Origin: Pseudobacter sp. | GTDB taxonomy: Bacteria > Bacteroidota > Bacteroidia > Chitinophagales > Chitinophagaceae | NCBI GenBank assembly: GCA_017849455.1 | Contig: JAFIGX010000014.1 | Location: 310,001 to 374,000 of the forward strand | Reading direction: 5' to 3' | Length of the DNA: 64,000 bases | Shown here: piece by piece, positions 43,541 through 52,437 of the stretch | Numbering within the stretch: the first letter of the stretch is position 1 | Layout: every line of letters begins with the position of its first letter | Position numbers and translations under genes: made by a program | The notes under the pieces: model-generated | The model's database searches: none | Seen by the model: only the letters and a program-made list of their open reading frames with translations | Told to the model about the DNA's origin: nothing

Positions 43541-45391
43541 ATGGAACAGTATGCGAGTATCCGGGAAGAAGCAGGCACACCATTGCACGAGGAGCATGGT
43601 CATCATCGACAACACAATTTTGTTACCCGCTATATTTTCAGCCAGGACCACAAGATCATCGCCCGCCAATTCCTCATTACCGGGATGATCTGGGCCATCA
43701 TCGGAGGATTGTTCTCCGTGCTGTTCAGGTTGCAACTCGGTTATCCCGACGATACCTTTCCTTTCCTCGAAACCATTTTCGGCAAATGGGCCAAAGGAGG
43801 GAAACTCGATCCGGCATTTTATTATGCCCTGGTGACCATGCACGGTACCGTGATGGTGTTCTTCGTGCTGACAGGCGGATTGAGCGGCACATTCGCCAAC
43901 CTGCTGATCCCGCTGCAGGCAGGCGCCCGCGATATGGCCTCTCCTTTCCTGAATATGCTTTCCTATTGGTTCTTTTTTGCTGCCAGTGTGGTGATGCTTT
44001 CTTCCCTGTTCATCGAAACCGGCCCTGCGAGCGGCGGATGGACGGCCTATCCTCCTCTCAGCGCCCTGCACGACGCCTCACCGGGATCGGCCACGGGGAT
44101 GGACCTCTGGCTGGTAAGCATGGCGCTTTTCGTGATCTCCCAATTGCTCGGCGGCCTCAATTATATTTCCACCATCCTGAACCTGCGCACAAAAGGTATG
44201 CTCATGACCAGGTTGCCATTGACGGTATGGGCACTGCTGTTCACTGCCATACTGGGTGTGCTGTCGTTCCCCGTGTTGTTATCGAGCTTTATACTCCTGA
44301 TGTTCGATCGTCATTTCGGAACGAGTTTTTACCTGAGCGATATTTTCGTGGCAGGAAACGCCCTTTCCAATGAAGGCGGCAGTGCTATCCTTTACCAGCA
44401 CCTTTTCTGGTTCCTGGGGCATCCTGAAGTGTATATAGTGATCCTCCCGGCCATGGGCCTCGTTTCGGAAGTGATGAGTGTGAATGCCCGAAAGCCAATT
44501 TTCGGTTATACGGCCATGATAGGCTCTTTGTTTGCCATCACCATCCTTTCATTTCTGGTGTGGGCGCACCACATGTTCGTTACGGGCATGAACCCTTTTC
44601 TCGGATCGGTTTTCGTGGTCACCACCCTGCTGATCGCTATCCCTTCCGCCATCAAGGTCTTCAACTGGCTCACAACGCTCTGGAGGGGCAATCTGCGGTT
44701 TACACCAGCGATGCTGTTCGCGGTAGGGTTCGTGAGCCTGTTCATTTCCGGTGGACTGACGGGTGTTTTCCTCGGTAACTCCACCATCGACCTGCATGTA
44801 CATGATACTTATTTCATAATCGCCCATTTCCACCTGGTGATGGGCGTGGCTGCCTTCTTTGGCATGTTCGCCGGGATCTATCACTGGTTCCCGAAAATGT
44901 TCGGTCGCTATATGAACAATACAATGGCCCAGATCCATTTCTGGTTCACGTTCGCCGGCGCTTACCTGATCTTCTGGCCCATGCATTATATGGGACTGGC
45001 CGGCGTGCCCAGGCGCTATTATGATTTTGGAGTATGGCAATCCTTTCAACAGTTCAGCGAGCTCAACCGGATGATCAGTGTGGCCAGCATCGTTGTATTC
45101 GCTGTGAACCTCCTGTTCGTTTTCAATTTTTTCTATTCCATCTTCAAAGGACGGCGCGTGATCACTTCCAATCCCTGGCATTCAGCCACCCTCGAATGGA
45201 CAACCCCACTGGTGCCGGAGCATGGTAACTGGCCCGGCGAGATCCCGGCCGTTCATCGCTGGCCTTATGATTATAGTAAGGATGGACGCGATTTCATTGC
45301 ACAGACGGAGCCACCGGAAGGCCCTGTGAAAGAATCCGAAAAAAGCGGCATACCTACCATCAATGAACGTTCACAGGAAGCACGATCGTAA
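43541..45391 (+). CDS. ctaD: Cytochrome c oxidase subunit I
   Basis: A 616-residue haem-copper oxidase catalytic subunit that reduces O2 to water and pumps protons. Twelve or more helices. It contains TMHGTVMVFF (haem a ligand His), FWFLGHPEVYIVILP (CuB His, cross-linked Tyr and the proton-channel Glu of the A1 type), AHHMFVTGM (two CuB His) and HDTYFIIAHFHLVMG (haem ligands). The N-terminus is His/Glu-rich and cytosolic. No subunit II, III, cytochrome c or assembly gene flanks it. The upstream in-frame start at 43505 is less likely than MEQYASIREEAG. Its 3' end overlaps the convergent kinase gene by 32 bases. Confidence 0.93.
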   Translation: MEQYASIREEAGTPLHEEHGHHRQHNFVTRYIFSQDHKIIARQFLITGMIWAIIGGLFSVLFRLQLGYPDDTFPFLETIFGKWAKGGKLDPAFYYALVTMHGTVMVFFVLTGGLSGTFANLLIPLQAGARDMASPFLNMLSYWFFFAASVVMLSSLFIETGPASGGWTAYPPLSALHDASPGSATGMDLWLVSMALFVISQLLGGLNYISTILNLRTKGMLMTRLPLTVWALLFTAILGVLSFPVLLSSFILLMFDRHFGTSFYLSDIFVAGNALSNEGGSAILYQHLFWFLGHPEVYIVILPAMGLVSEVMSVNARKPIFGYTAMIGSLFAITILSFLVWAHHMFVTGMNPFLGSVFVVTTLLIAIPSAIKVFNWLTTLWRGNLRFTPAMLFAVGFVSLFISGGLTGVFLGNSTIDLHVHDTYFIIAHFHLVMGVAAFFGMFAGIYHWFPKMFGRYMNNTMAQIHFWFTFAGAYLIFWPMHYMGLAGVPRRYYDFGVWQSFQQFSELNRMISVASIVVFAVNLLFVFNFFYSIFKGRRVITSNPWHSATLEWTTPLVPEHGNWPGEIPAVHRWPYDYSKDGRDFIAQTEPPEGPVKESEKSGIPTINERSQEARS

Positions 45392-46739
45392 ATGAAGACC
45401 CCTGCCCCAACACAGAGCTAACCGTGATCTCTCCCTTATGCAGTTTAATGATCTGTTTGCAGAGCGAAAGGCCCAGCCCGAAGCCGGTTTCGTGCCAGGA
45501 ATTTTGTCCGCGGTAAAAAGGCTGGAAAATATACGGCACTTCTTCTTCAGGTATGCCGATCCCGTGATCGCTGATCGTGATGACCACCTGCCCTGCGATG
45601 GCTTCCAGTTTCACATAGGCCCGATGATCGTGAGAATATTTACAGGCATTCGAGACCAGGTTCTTGATGGCGCTGAACAGTAACTCTGCATTCCCTTCGA
45701 TGATGAGCTGGTCTTCTTTTTCAGGAAGGTTATCGAAGTTCAATGCCACTGTAAAATGCAGATCGAGTTTATTCACTTCGGCCGGCAACTCCATCAGTAT
45801 CTCATCTACACGGATAAGCCCTATTTCCAGTCCACCCGGATCTTCCGCTGCCTGTGCAATATCAAGCAATGTTTGCGTTAGCTTGCTGAGGTATTGCACA
45901 TCCTGGTAAACCGATTCCATCACATGGCGGTAATGCCCGGCATCCCGGTCTTTCTGCAGGGAAACTTCCAGTTGGCTGGAAATGGCCGTGAGCGGGGTCG
46001 ACAATTCATGCGACGCATTCGCAATAAACCTGCGCTGCAATTCGAAACTTTCCTGCAGGCGGTTGAGCAATTGATTGAGGGTGCCGGAGAGATAATGCCA
46101 TTCATCGGGAACAGTGCCGGTTTGGATACGACGGGCCAGGTTGCGGGCGGAGATCTCATTGATATCGTCCGCTATCTTTCTTACAGGTTCCAGCAATCTT
46201 TTCGAAAAAAAATAACCGGCGGTGAAAGCGATCACCGTACCACCCAGGAAACAGGCCCATAGTATCAGCTCCAGTTGTTGCAGCTTTCGAAGCCCTTCCT
46301 CATCATAGGCTGCCGATATGATCACATGGCCATTGCTGGAATCCACGTAGTAATGGGCCACCGCATCTTTCTTACCTGCCAGGAAATAGATATTGTTCCT
46401 CGCCCGCGCTTCATCGAGAATGCTGGTATCGATGGTAAGGGTATCGTTCGGGAGGTCGCTATAACTGTAGATCCTGCTATTGAAACGATCATACACCTGC
46501 ATGGATTTCTCCTTCATCGTGAGCGTGGTATTGGAATCGATCTTACGGAGCAGGTTCTTGTCGAATACATCCGATTCGGCAAGCAACCTGGCTGTTGTGA
46601 TGGCGCGGTAAGTGAGCCGCTTCCTGATATCATTGCTACGGCCCGTATAGTAGAAATAGTATACAGACCCGCATACGAGGGCCAGGATGATGAAAACGAT
46701 CATCCCGAACAACAGCGTAATGCGTAATCTGACCGGCAT
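45360..46739 (-). CDS. Sensor histidine kinase (HAMP, HisKA)
   Basis: A 459-residue membrane kinase. TM1 about 10-30, an extracytoplasmic sensor of about 125 residues, TM2 about 158-180, HAMP 181-235, H box FIANASHELSTPLTAISSQLE, N box NLVSNACKYS, DHGIGIPEEE and GFGLGLSLCKQI. The CusS/BaeS-type arrangement suggests an envelope or metal signal, but no ligand site can be named. Its ATG shares one base with the stop of the response regulator gene, so the two are translationally coupled. Confidence 0.93.
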   Translation of the reverse strand: MPVRLRITLLFGMIVFIILALVCGSVYYFYYTGRSNDIRKRLTYRAITTARLLAESDVFDKNLLRKIDSNTTLTMKEKSMQVYDRFNSRIYSYSDLPNDTLTIDTSILDEARARNNIYFLAGKKDAVAHYYVDSSNGHVIISAAYDEEGLRKLQQLELILWACFLGGTVIAFTAGYFFSKRLLEPVRKIADDINEISARNLARRIQTGTVPDEWHYLSGTLNQLLNRLQESFELQRRFIANASHELSTPLTAISSQLEVSLQKDRDAGHYRHVMESVYQDVQYLSKLTQTLLDIAQAAEDPGGLEIGLIRVDEILMELPAEVNKLDLHFTVALNFDNLPEKEDQLIIEGNAELLFSAIKNLVSNACKYSHDHRAYVKLEAIAGQVVITISDHGIGIPEEEVPYIFQPFYRGQNSWHETGFGLGLSLCKQIIKLHKGEITVSSVLGQGSSFTIVLPVNVH

Positions 46740-47434
46740 CAGCGTTCAGTTTCTTTTAGGATATACCCCATACCGATCTGTGTCTGGATCAGCTTGCGTG
46801 AAAAATCCTTATCGATCTTGTTGCGGAGATAACTGATATAAACGTCGATGATATTGGTATTGGTGTCGAAATCGATTTCCCATACATTGATGGAAATATC
46901 GGCCCTGGAAACTACCCGGTTCTTGTTGCGCAGCAGGTATTCCAGCAATTGAAACTCTTTGGCGGTGAGGTTGATCTTTTTATTGTTCCTTTTCACCTCC
47001 TTGTTATCGAGATTCATTTCCAGGTCTGCTGCCCGCAGCATATTGCCTACCGGGATGTGCTGGTTCATGGTACGTTTCAGCAACACCTGTATTTTGAGCA
47101 AAAGCTCCCTGAACTCGAAAGGCTTTACGAGGTAATCATCGGCGCCGGCATTATACCCTTCTATCTTATCGTTCAGCCGGCTGAGTGAAGTGAGCATGAT
47201 GAGCGGAATGCCGGGATGATGATTGCGCATGATCCTGCAGAGCTCATAACCATTGAGCCCCGGCAGGTTGATATCGAGGATCACCAGGTTGAAAGGATAT
47301 AGAAAGAATAATTTCTCACCGATCTTTCCATCATAAGCCACTTCGGCATGATAACCATTCTCGATGAGGCCCAGCTTCAAGGTATCGGCGATCTTCTTCT
47401 CATCCTCAACGATCAGTATTTTTCTTTCCTCCAT
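46739..47434 (-). CDS. OmpR-family response regulator
   Basis: A 231-residue regulator: receiver domain with phospho-acceptor Asp54 and KPFEF, and a winged-helix DNA-binding domain (LTAKEFQLLEYLLRNKNRVV, NIIDVYISYLRNKIDK, IGMGYILKE). It is the partner of the downstream kinase. It diverges from the TPR gene at 47613, so it may control that gene as well as its own operon. Confidence 0.94.
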   Translation of the reverse strand: MEERKILIVEDEKKIADTLKLGLIENGYHAEVAYDGKIGEKLFFLYPFNLVILDINLPGLNGYELCRIMRNHHPGIPLIMLTSLSRLNDKIEGYNAGADDYLVKPFEFRELLLKIQVLLKRTMNQHIPVGNMLRAADLEMNLDNKEVKRNNKKINLTAKEFQLLEYLLRNKNRVVSRADISINVWEIDFDTNTNIIDVYISYLRNKIDKDFSRKLIQTQIGMGYILKETER

Positions 47435-47612
47435 AAATCGGGTTACATCGATAAAAATAAGTCAACCCCCATCAATAGTTCCGCAACTGCACAGATTCTA
47501 ACCATATTCTAATCTCATATTAATCGGTCATTAACTACTGTGCTTTATTTTGGCGGCCATCGTACCTGACCCCTAAACCCATCCTTTTTATTCATTTCAA
47601 AACTATCCCTGC

Positions 47613-49235
47613 ATGAAGAAACCGGTTGCCCTCATTATTTTGATTGTCTCTTCGTTGGCCTCTATGGCCCAACAAACCCTGGATGGACAAAAGCTCGTGT
47701 ATTACCAGCGATACCGGTCGGCCATCGAGGCACTGCAAGCCCAAATAAAGACCACTCCTTCAGATGCCGGCGCCTGGTATTGGTTATCACAGGCATTTAT
47801 CGGTTCCGGGAATTGGCAGGCAGGGAAAGACAGTCTGCTCCAGGCTCCTGCCCTGGTGATCAGCACTCCCTTGTACCAGGTCGCCTATGGGCATTTTTTA
47901 TTGAAGGCCAATAACAGGGATAGTGCTGCCTGGTATTTCAATGCAGCGATGAATGCCACCAGGCAAAAAGATATTTCCGTACTGTCGGCCATTGCGCGTG
48001 CGCAGGTGGAGGCCAAAGCAGGCGATGCTTCCTCAGCCCTTGATGTACTGGAACGCGCACTCAAAAGAGATAAGAAAGATCCGGTGCTCTATTCATTACA
48101 GGGTGATGCCTACAGGAAGCTAGGTAATGGAACAGAAGCCTACAGATCGTATGAGGCGGCATTGAATAAAGACAAAAGTTATGCAGCGGCCTCTTACCAG
48201 TTGGGAAAAATATTCGTTGCCCAGAAAAATCCTGAGGTCTACCTTTCCTATTTCGAACAGGCCCTCAAGGCAGACCCATTGTATGCGCCCGCCTATTATG
48301 AATTGTATTATCATTACTACTTCAAGGACGTTGCCAAAGCCATGGATTATTTCAGGCAATACCAGGAAAGATCGGACTACGACAAACAAAATGATTACCA
48401 GCTTGCAGACATGCTTTATCTCACCCATCAATATCAGCCCGCTATCGACAAAGCGCAGCAACTCATCGCCACGGATGGTGATACCTCAGCCCCAAGGCTG
48501 TACAAATTGCTGGCCTACTGTTATCTCGGCATCGCCGATACCAGTCGCGCCATGATCAATATGCAAACCTATTTCCGCAAAGAAGCCGACAGCAATTATG
48601 TAGCCAAAGATTTCGATCTCATGGCAACACTCTATGGCAGGGAGCAAGGCAGGGAAGATTCGGCCATCTATTATTATAGCAAGGCCGCAGACATGGAAAC
48701 GAATATGGATTCACGTTATGCCTATTATAAGAAACTGGGAGACCTCACCAGGTCCCTGCACCTGTATAGTGCGCAGGCAGGATGGTTGGAAAAATATTAT
48801 GCCGACAACGCCAGGGCCACCAATCTCGACCTCTTCAACTGGGGACTGGCGCATTTCCGGGCGGAAGAATACCGTGAGGCAGATACCGTATTCGGGATGT
48901 ATACGGAAAAATATCCCGACCAGGGATTCGGTTATTATTGGAGGGCACGCAGCAATGCACTGCTGGATTCAACCATGGAGAGCGGCATTGCCATTCCTCA
49001 TTATAATAAACTGATCGAAGTGCTGGAAAAGGATACCAGTAATGCCACGAACAAGAAATGGCTGGTAGAAGCTTATGGCTATGTGGCTGCCTATGAAACG
49101 AACAAGGAAAAGGATTACGACACGGCCATCGAATACCTGGAAAAAGTATTGACCATCGATCCTGCGAACAAAGATGCACAGAGATACCTCTCCATCCTGG
49201 AGAAGAACAAAGATGCGCAGGACAATAAAAAATAG
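47613..49235 (+). CDS. Periplasmic TPR-repeat protein
   Basis: A 540-residue exported protein: signal peptide to about residue 19 (SLASMAQ), then successive tetratricopeptide repeats almost to the end (for example AYRKLGNGTEAYRSYEAALN, ASYQLGKIFVAQK, AYYELYYHYYFKDVAKAM, AIEYLEKVLTIDPANKDA). TPR arrays are scaffolds for protein assembly. No enzymatic domain is visible. Followed by a terminator. Confidence 0.85.
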   Translation: MKKPVALIILIVSSLASMAQQTLDGQKLVYYQRYRSAIEALQAQIKTTPSDAGAWYWLSQAFIGSGNWQAGKDSLLQAPALVISTPLYQVAYGHFLLKANNRDSAAWYFNAAMNATRQKDISVLSAIARAQVEAKAGDASSALDVLERALKRDKKDPVLYSLQGDAYRKLGNGTEAYRSYEAALNKDKSYAAASYQLGKIFVAQKNPEVYLSYFEQALKADPLYAPAYYELYYHYYFKDVAKAMDYFRQYQERSDYDKQNDYQLADMLYLTHQYQPAIDKAQQLIATDGDTSAPRLYKLLAYCYLGIADTSRAMINMQTYFRKEADSNYVAKDFDLMATLYGREQGREDSAIYYYSKAADMETNMDSRYAYYKKLGDLTRSLHLYSAQAGWLEKYYADNARATNLDLFNWGLAHFRAEEYREADTVFGMYTEKYPDQGFGYYWRARSNALLDSTMESGIAIPHYNKLIEVLEKDTSNATNKKWLVEAYGYVAAYETNKEKDYDTAIEYLEKVLTIDPANKDAQRYLSILEKNKDAQDNKK

Positions 49236-49301
49236 TTTGATGAAGAAGGTTTTGTTTTAATTGAATGCCAGGAACCGGTTTTCATAGTTTAACCGGGGTT
49301 T

Positions 49302-49337
49302 AAAAATGGTCTCTGTTCCTCAGGGGCCATTTTTTTG
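49302..49337 (+). terminator. Intrinsic terminator
   Basis: AAAATGGTC pairs with GGCCATTTT (one G-U) and runs into TTTTTTG, 67 bases after the TPR stop. Confidence 0.8.
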
Positions 49338-49356
49338 TTTCTGAGTCTCTATGGTT

Positions 49357-49564
49357 TTTTACCACGAAGGCACGGAGGCACAAAGGAAAGAAGGTGTAGG
49401 ATTTACTCAACATTACCAAAAGTAGCTTCGTGCTTTGATAAGGGTTCCGGATTTTTGGGGAGATTGGTCTCTTAATGAGGGCACGAAGGCTTGCCGATAA
49501 ATTGCCAGGTTGGGAATTGCAAAACTCAACTTCCTTTGTGTCTCCGTGCCTTCGTGGTAAAAAT
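49357..49564. repeat. Octamer-ladder inverted pair (CACNNAGG class)
   Basis: The left arm 49357-49390 holds CACGAAGG, CACGGAGG, CACAAAGG in 8-base phase. The right arm 49530-49564 is its inverse with one mismatch and a one-base gap at the end. The interior of about 140 bases contains a further GCACGAAGGC at 49481-49490. Confidence 0.85.
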
Positions 49565-49623
49565 AGGTTGCTGGTTATTACAAAATGATAGGCTCCTAAA
49601 AGCAGGCGAACTTTTTAAATTAA

Positions 49624-50853
49624 TTAGTAAGTAGTATTTGTTTGGGGGCGGCCGGGGACTTGCAGGAGCTTATCCCTGTTGAAATTTTCCATGACGAGGA
49701 TGGCAGCGCCCAACAGTTCTCCGTCGAAACCGATGTCCGATACCAGTATTTCCGTATTGTTGGCAAGCCGGGGAATGCAATACCTGTTCAGGGCCTGTTG
49801 AATGGGGGCCAGGATGAGCTTGCCCACTTTCACGCCGCGGCCGCTCAAAACAATGGCGCGTGGGTTATTGATATGAATGAGGATGGAAAGGCCCCGCCCG
49901 ATCTTGTAGGCAGCATCGAGGAAAAGTTCGATGGCGTACTGATCGCCTTCATTGGCCAGTTCCATGAGGGTATTGCCCAGCGTGAGCGGGCTTTGGTCGC
50001 CCAGGGACCGTAACTTCGACAAGCGGCCGTTCCTGATCCCTTTCACAGCCTTACCGGCGATAGCCAGGAGGGAAGCCTCCGATTCGAGGCAGCCTTGTTT
50101 GCCGCAATAACAGAGATCACCTTCTTCATCGATGGGGATATGGCTGAACTCACCGGCAAAGCCGTCATCCCCGCGAAAGAGCTGACCGTTGATCACCATG
50201 CCCAGGCCGATGCCCCAACTGAGATTGATGACCATCACATTCCTGAATGGTTTGGCTTTGCCGAATTTCATTTCCGATAAGGCTACCAGCGTGGAATCGT
50301 TATCGATATATACATGGAGGCCGACAGCATCCGTTAAATATTCGGCCAGGGTTGTATCGCCTGCGTCGAGGTACGAATAATTGATCCCTTCTTTACCGTT
50401 CACGAGCCCCGGCATGCCGATGCCAACACCGATGATCCTATCTTTCGAAATGCCTGAACTGGCAATATGATCATTGATGAGTTTGACGAGGGAATCCAGT
50501 GCCTGTCGATTGTTTAGAAGATCGAGCGCAACTGTTTCTATGTTCGTTACATAATTATTGAAGAGGTCTACCATGCCGATGCGGGTGCAGAGCTGGTCCA
50601 TAGCTACGGTAACGATGAACAGCCTGTCTGGTTTCAGCGCATACATCAGTGGCCTGCGTCCGCCACTGGAGGGCGCATATCCCTGTTTGTTAACGTAACC
50701 TGCTTTGATAAGATGATTAAGCGCAGTAGTGATGAGAGGAATACTTTTGTCGATCTTCTCGCTCAGGTCTGCGCAGGATAATAGCCTTCCATAATAAAGT
50801 TGCTGGATGATATCGTAATTCAACCCGGATCTGTCGTCAGGTATATTCAGCAT
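49624..50853 (-). CDS. ROK family transcriptional regulator
   Basis: A 409-residue NagC/XylR-type repressor. An N-terminal winged helix (ADLSEKIDKSIPLITTALNH, SGGRRPLMYAL) is followed by the sugar-kinase-like ROK domain: VGVGIGMPGLVN, the ligand/zinc region GEFSHIPIDEEGDLCYCGKQ and GCLESEAS (the CxCGxxGCxE zinc site is complete). It probably senses a sugar or amino sugar. No sugar operon is adjacent. A perfect 18-base palindrome lies 18 bases upstream of its start, suggesting autoregulation. Confidence 0.9.
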   Translation of the reverse strand: MLNIPDDRSGLNYDIIQQLYYGRLLSCADLSEKIDKSIPLITTALNHLIKAGYVNKQGYAPSSGGRRPLMYALKPDRLFIVTVAMDQLCTRIGMVDLFNNYVTNIETVALDLLNNRQALDSLVKLINDHIASSGISKDRIIGVGIGMPGLVNGKEGINYSYLDAGDTTLAEYLTDAVGLHVYIDNDSTLVALSEMKFGKAKPFRNVMVINLSWGIGLGMVINGQLFRGDDGFAGEFSHIPIDEEGDLCYCGKQGCLESEASLLAIAGKAVKGIRNGRLSKLRSLGDQSPLTLGNTLMELANEGDQYAIELFLDAAYKIGRGLSILIHINNPRAIVLSGRGVKVGKLILAPIQQALNRYCIPRLANNTEILVSDIGFDGELLGAAILVMENFNRDKLLQVPGRPQTNTTY

Positions 50854-50871
50854 AGTTGAGCAGGATTTATA

Positions 50872-50889
50872 TAAATCCTATCATAAATA
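50872..50889. promoter_or_regulatory. Candidate ROK operator
   Basis: AGGATTTATATAAATCCT is a perfect 18-base palindrome between the ROK ATG (50853) and its likely promoter region. ROK repressors bind AT-centred palindromes of about this size. Confidence 0.65.
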
Positions 50890-50937
50890 TATCGACTTTT
50901 TAAAAAATTAGGGAAAGTTTGTAGGGTTGAGGGGTAT

Positions 50938-51030
50938 GTTGACAGGTTAATAAGTTGATATGTTGACAAGGCGAAGTCTCCGAAACGCTAAGGCCCCCTT
51001 TTCAACATATCAACTTATTAACCTGTCAAC
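50938..51030. repeat. Octamer-ladder hairpin, copy D
   Basis: The left arm GTTGACAG, GTTAATAA, GTTGATAT, GTTGACAA (50938-50969) is matched by the inverted right arm 50999-51030 with one mismatch. The loop contains GTCTCCGAA, also found in copy A. It abuts the 3' end of the TlpA-like gene. Confidence 0.88.
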
Positions 51031-51037
51031 CTCCCTC

Positions 51038-52201
51038 TCAACTCCCGAATATCTCTTTCAGCCTGCTCTCCAGCTCTTCCGAGTACCCCGTAAAACTCTT
51101 CACGATCTTACCTTCCCGGTCAACCAGGTATAGGGTTGGAATTCCGCTGAAAAGGAAGGTGTCCATGGTCTTGTTCTTGTCGGGGCTCAGGGTCTGCGCC
51201 CAGGGCATATTCTCTTCCTGCATGGCCTTGCGCCAGGCTTTGTTGTCGGTGTCGATCGAAATGCTCAACACATCGAAGCCCTGTGCATTGTATTTTCCGT
51301 ATAGCTCTTTCACTTTCGGAATGGCCTTGCGGCAGGGACCGCACCAACTGGCCCAGAAATCGATGAGCAGGTACTTGCCTTTATAATCGCCGATGGAAAC
51401 GGGCTTTCCTGCCGGATCATCATAAGCGACCACAGGAACGGGTTTGCCGGGCTGCAACAATTTCGCCTGTGCAATATTCTCCTCCACTTTTTTCTTATAC
51501 GCCGCAATGTCCTTGAACCAGGGATTATTCTTTTCAAGCTTTGCCAGGATGGGCAATATGAAATCCTGGTGCTTTTCCCAATTCAGCATTTTGATGCCAT
51601 AGAGCACAACGGGCCTGTCCTGGTATCCCTGGATCGTTACCTTCAGCCTGTCGGTAAAATCCTGCGCCAATTGGCGATAGGGGTCATGCTTTTTCAGGTA
51701 AGCCGACCAGCTCGTATCCTTCACCTGCCCGGCATAGTACATTTCCTGGCTAACGGCGATCATCTGCTGGTAGTTGCGATAATTGAGGTGGTTCACCAGG
51801 TTGATGAAATTATTATCGGGAGAACCTTCGATAAAAATATAAGGCGGGTTCTTGATCTTCATTTTGGCCGTATCATACCCTCGGCTTTTGACGTTGAGAT
51901 TGGCATCGGCCCAAACAGTTATCCTGTCCCATTTGAGGATCTCGATGTCATAGAATCTCGGCGTCGATGCGTCGACGGTGAACTGCCATTTGCCATCTTC
52001 CTTTACTTCTACGGAATCTATTGCCTTATAATCGCGCCCATCGCGCACTCCCAGCCATACCTTGTTGAGCTGGGCTAATTTTTCCGGGTTGATGAACTGA
52101 ACCTGCCCGCTGATGACGACCTTTTTCTTCGTCGCTTTTTTCTGCGCCTGCAGGGACAGCATGCCCAGCAAGGCTGTTGAAATGATAAAGAACTTTTTCA
52201 T
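51038..52201 (-). CDS. TlpA-like thioredoxin-fold protein
   Basis: A 387-residue exported oxidoreductase. Signal peptide to about 20 (LLGMLSLQAQ), a beta-rich N-terminal domain of the DUF4369 kind (30-130), a helical middle, and a C-terminal TlpA/AhpC thioredoxin domain with [20 protein letters not shown] and the cis-Pro loop SGIPTLYLVD. The redox-active CGPC is intact. Such proteins reduce disulfides in the periplasm. It diverges from the LytS/LytTR operon and may share its control region. Confidence 0.88.
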   Translation of the reverse strand: MKKFFIISTALLGMLSLQAQKKATKKKVVISGQVQFINPEKLAQLNKVWLGVRDGRDYKAIDSVEVKEDGKWQFTVDASTPRFYDIEILKWDRITVWADANLNVKSRGYDTAKMKIKNPPYIFIEGSPDNNFINLVNHLNYRNYQQMIAVSQEMYYAGQVKDTSWSAYLKKHDPYRQLAQDFTDRLKVTIQGYQDRPVVLYGIKMLNWEKHQDFILPILAKLEKNNPWFKDIAAYKKKVEENIAQAKLLQPGKPVPVVAYDDPAGKPVSIGDYKGKYLLIDFWASWCGPCRKAIPKVKELYGKYNAQGFDVLSISIDTDNKAWRKAMQEENMPWAQTLSPDKNKTMDTFLFSGIPTLYLVDREGKIVKSFTGYSEELESRLKEIFGS

Positions 52202-52275
52202 TTTTTGTCAGAGCTTTTAATTAAAAAAATGGCGATGAAGATACATGTAAAGATGCCTGGCAGATAGCACCGGTA

Positions 52276-52304
52276 GACCAATTGGCCAAATGAATTGACC
52301 AATT
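52276..52304. promoter_or_regulatory. Candidate LytTR binding site: direct repeat with 21-base period
   Basis: GACCAATT at 52276-52283 and again at 52297-52304, exactly 21 bases apart (two helical turns), flanked by GTA/ATT and GG/TC. LytTR regulators bind paired direct repeats of about 9 bases with this period. It lies between the divergent TlpA-like gene and the LytS/LytTR operon. Confidence 0.6.
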
Positions 52305-52437
52305 TCCCAACACCGGTCCTGATCGATCGGGTATTTTAATGCATTCGTCAACCTGCCCGGCCCTTTCGTCCATCCCATTCAAAAAACCTCTCAACTTTTT
52401 TGAAACTTGTACACAGAGGCATTTTATCCTGTGAATT

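Larger units (their letters stand above)
49236..49623. other. Intergenic region after the TPR gene
   Basis: About 390 bases, filled by the terminator at 49302-49337 and the octamer-ladder inverted pair at 49357-49564. No gene seen. Confidence 0.55.

Noticed and set aside
2320..51030. Ladder hairpins as a CRISPR array
   Set aside because: Unit length is only 7-9 bases, there are no spacers, units are inverted in pairs, and no cas genes are present.
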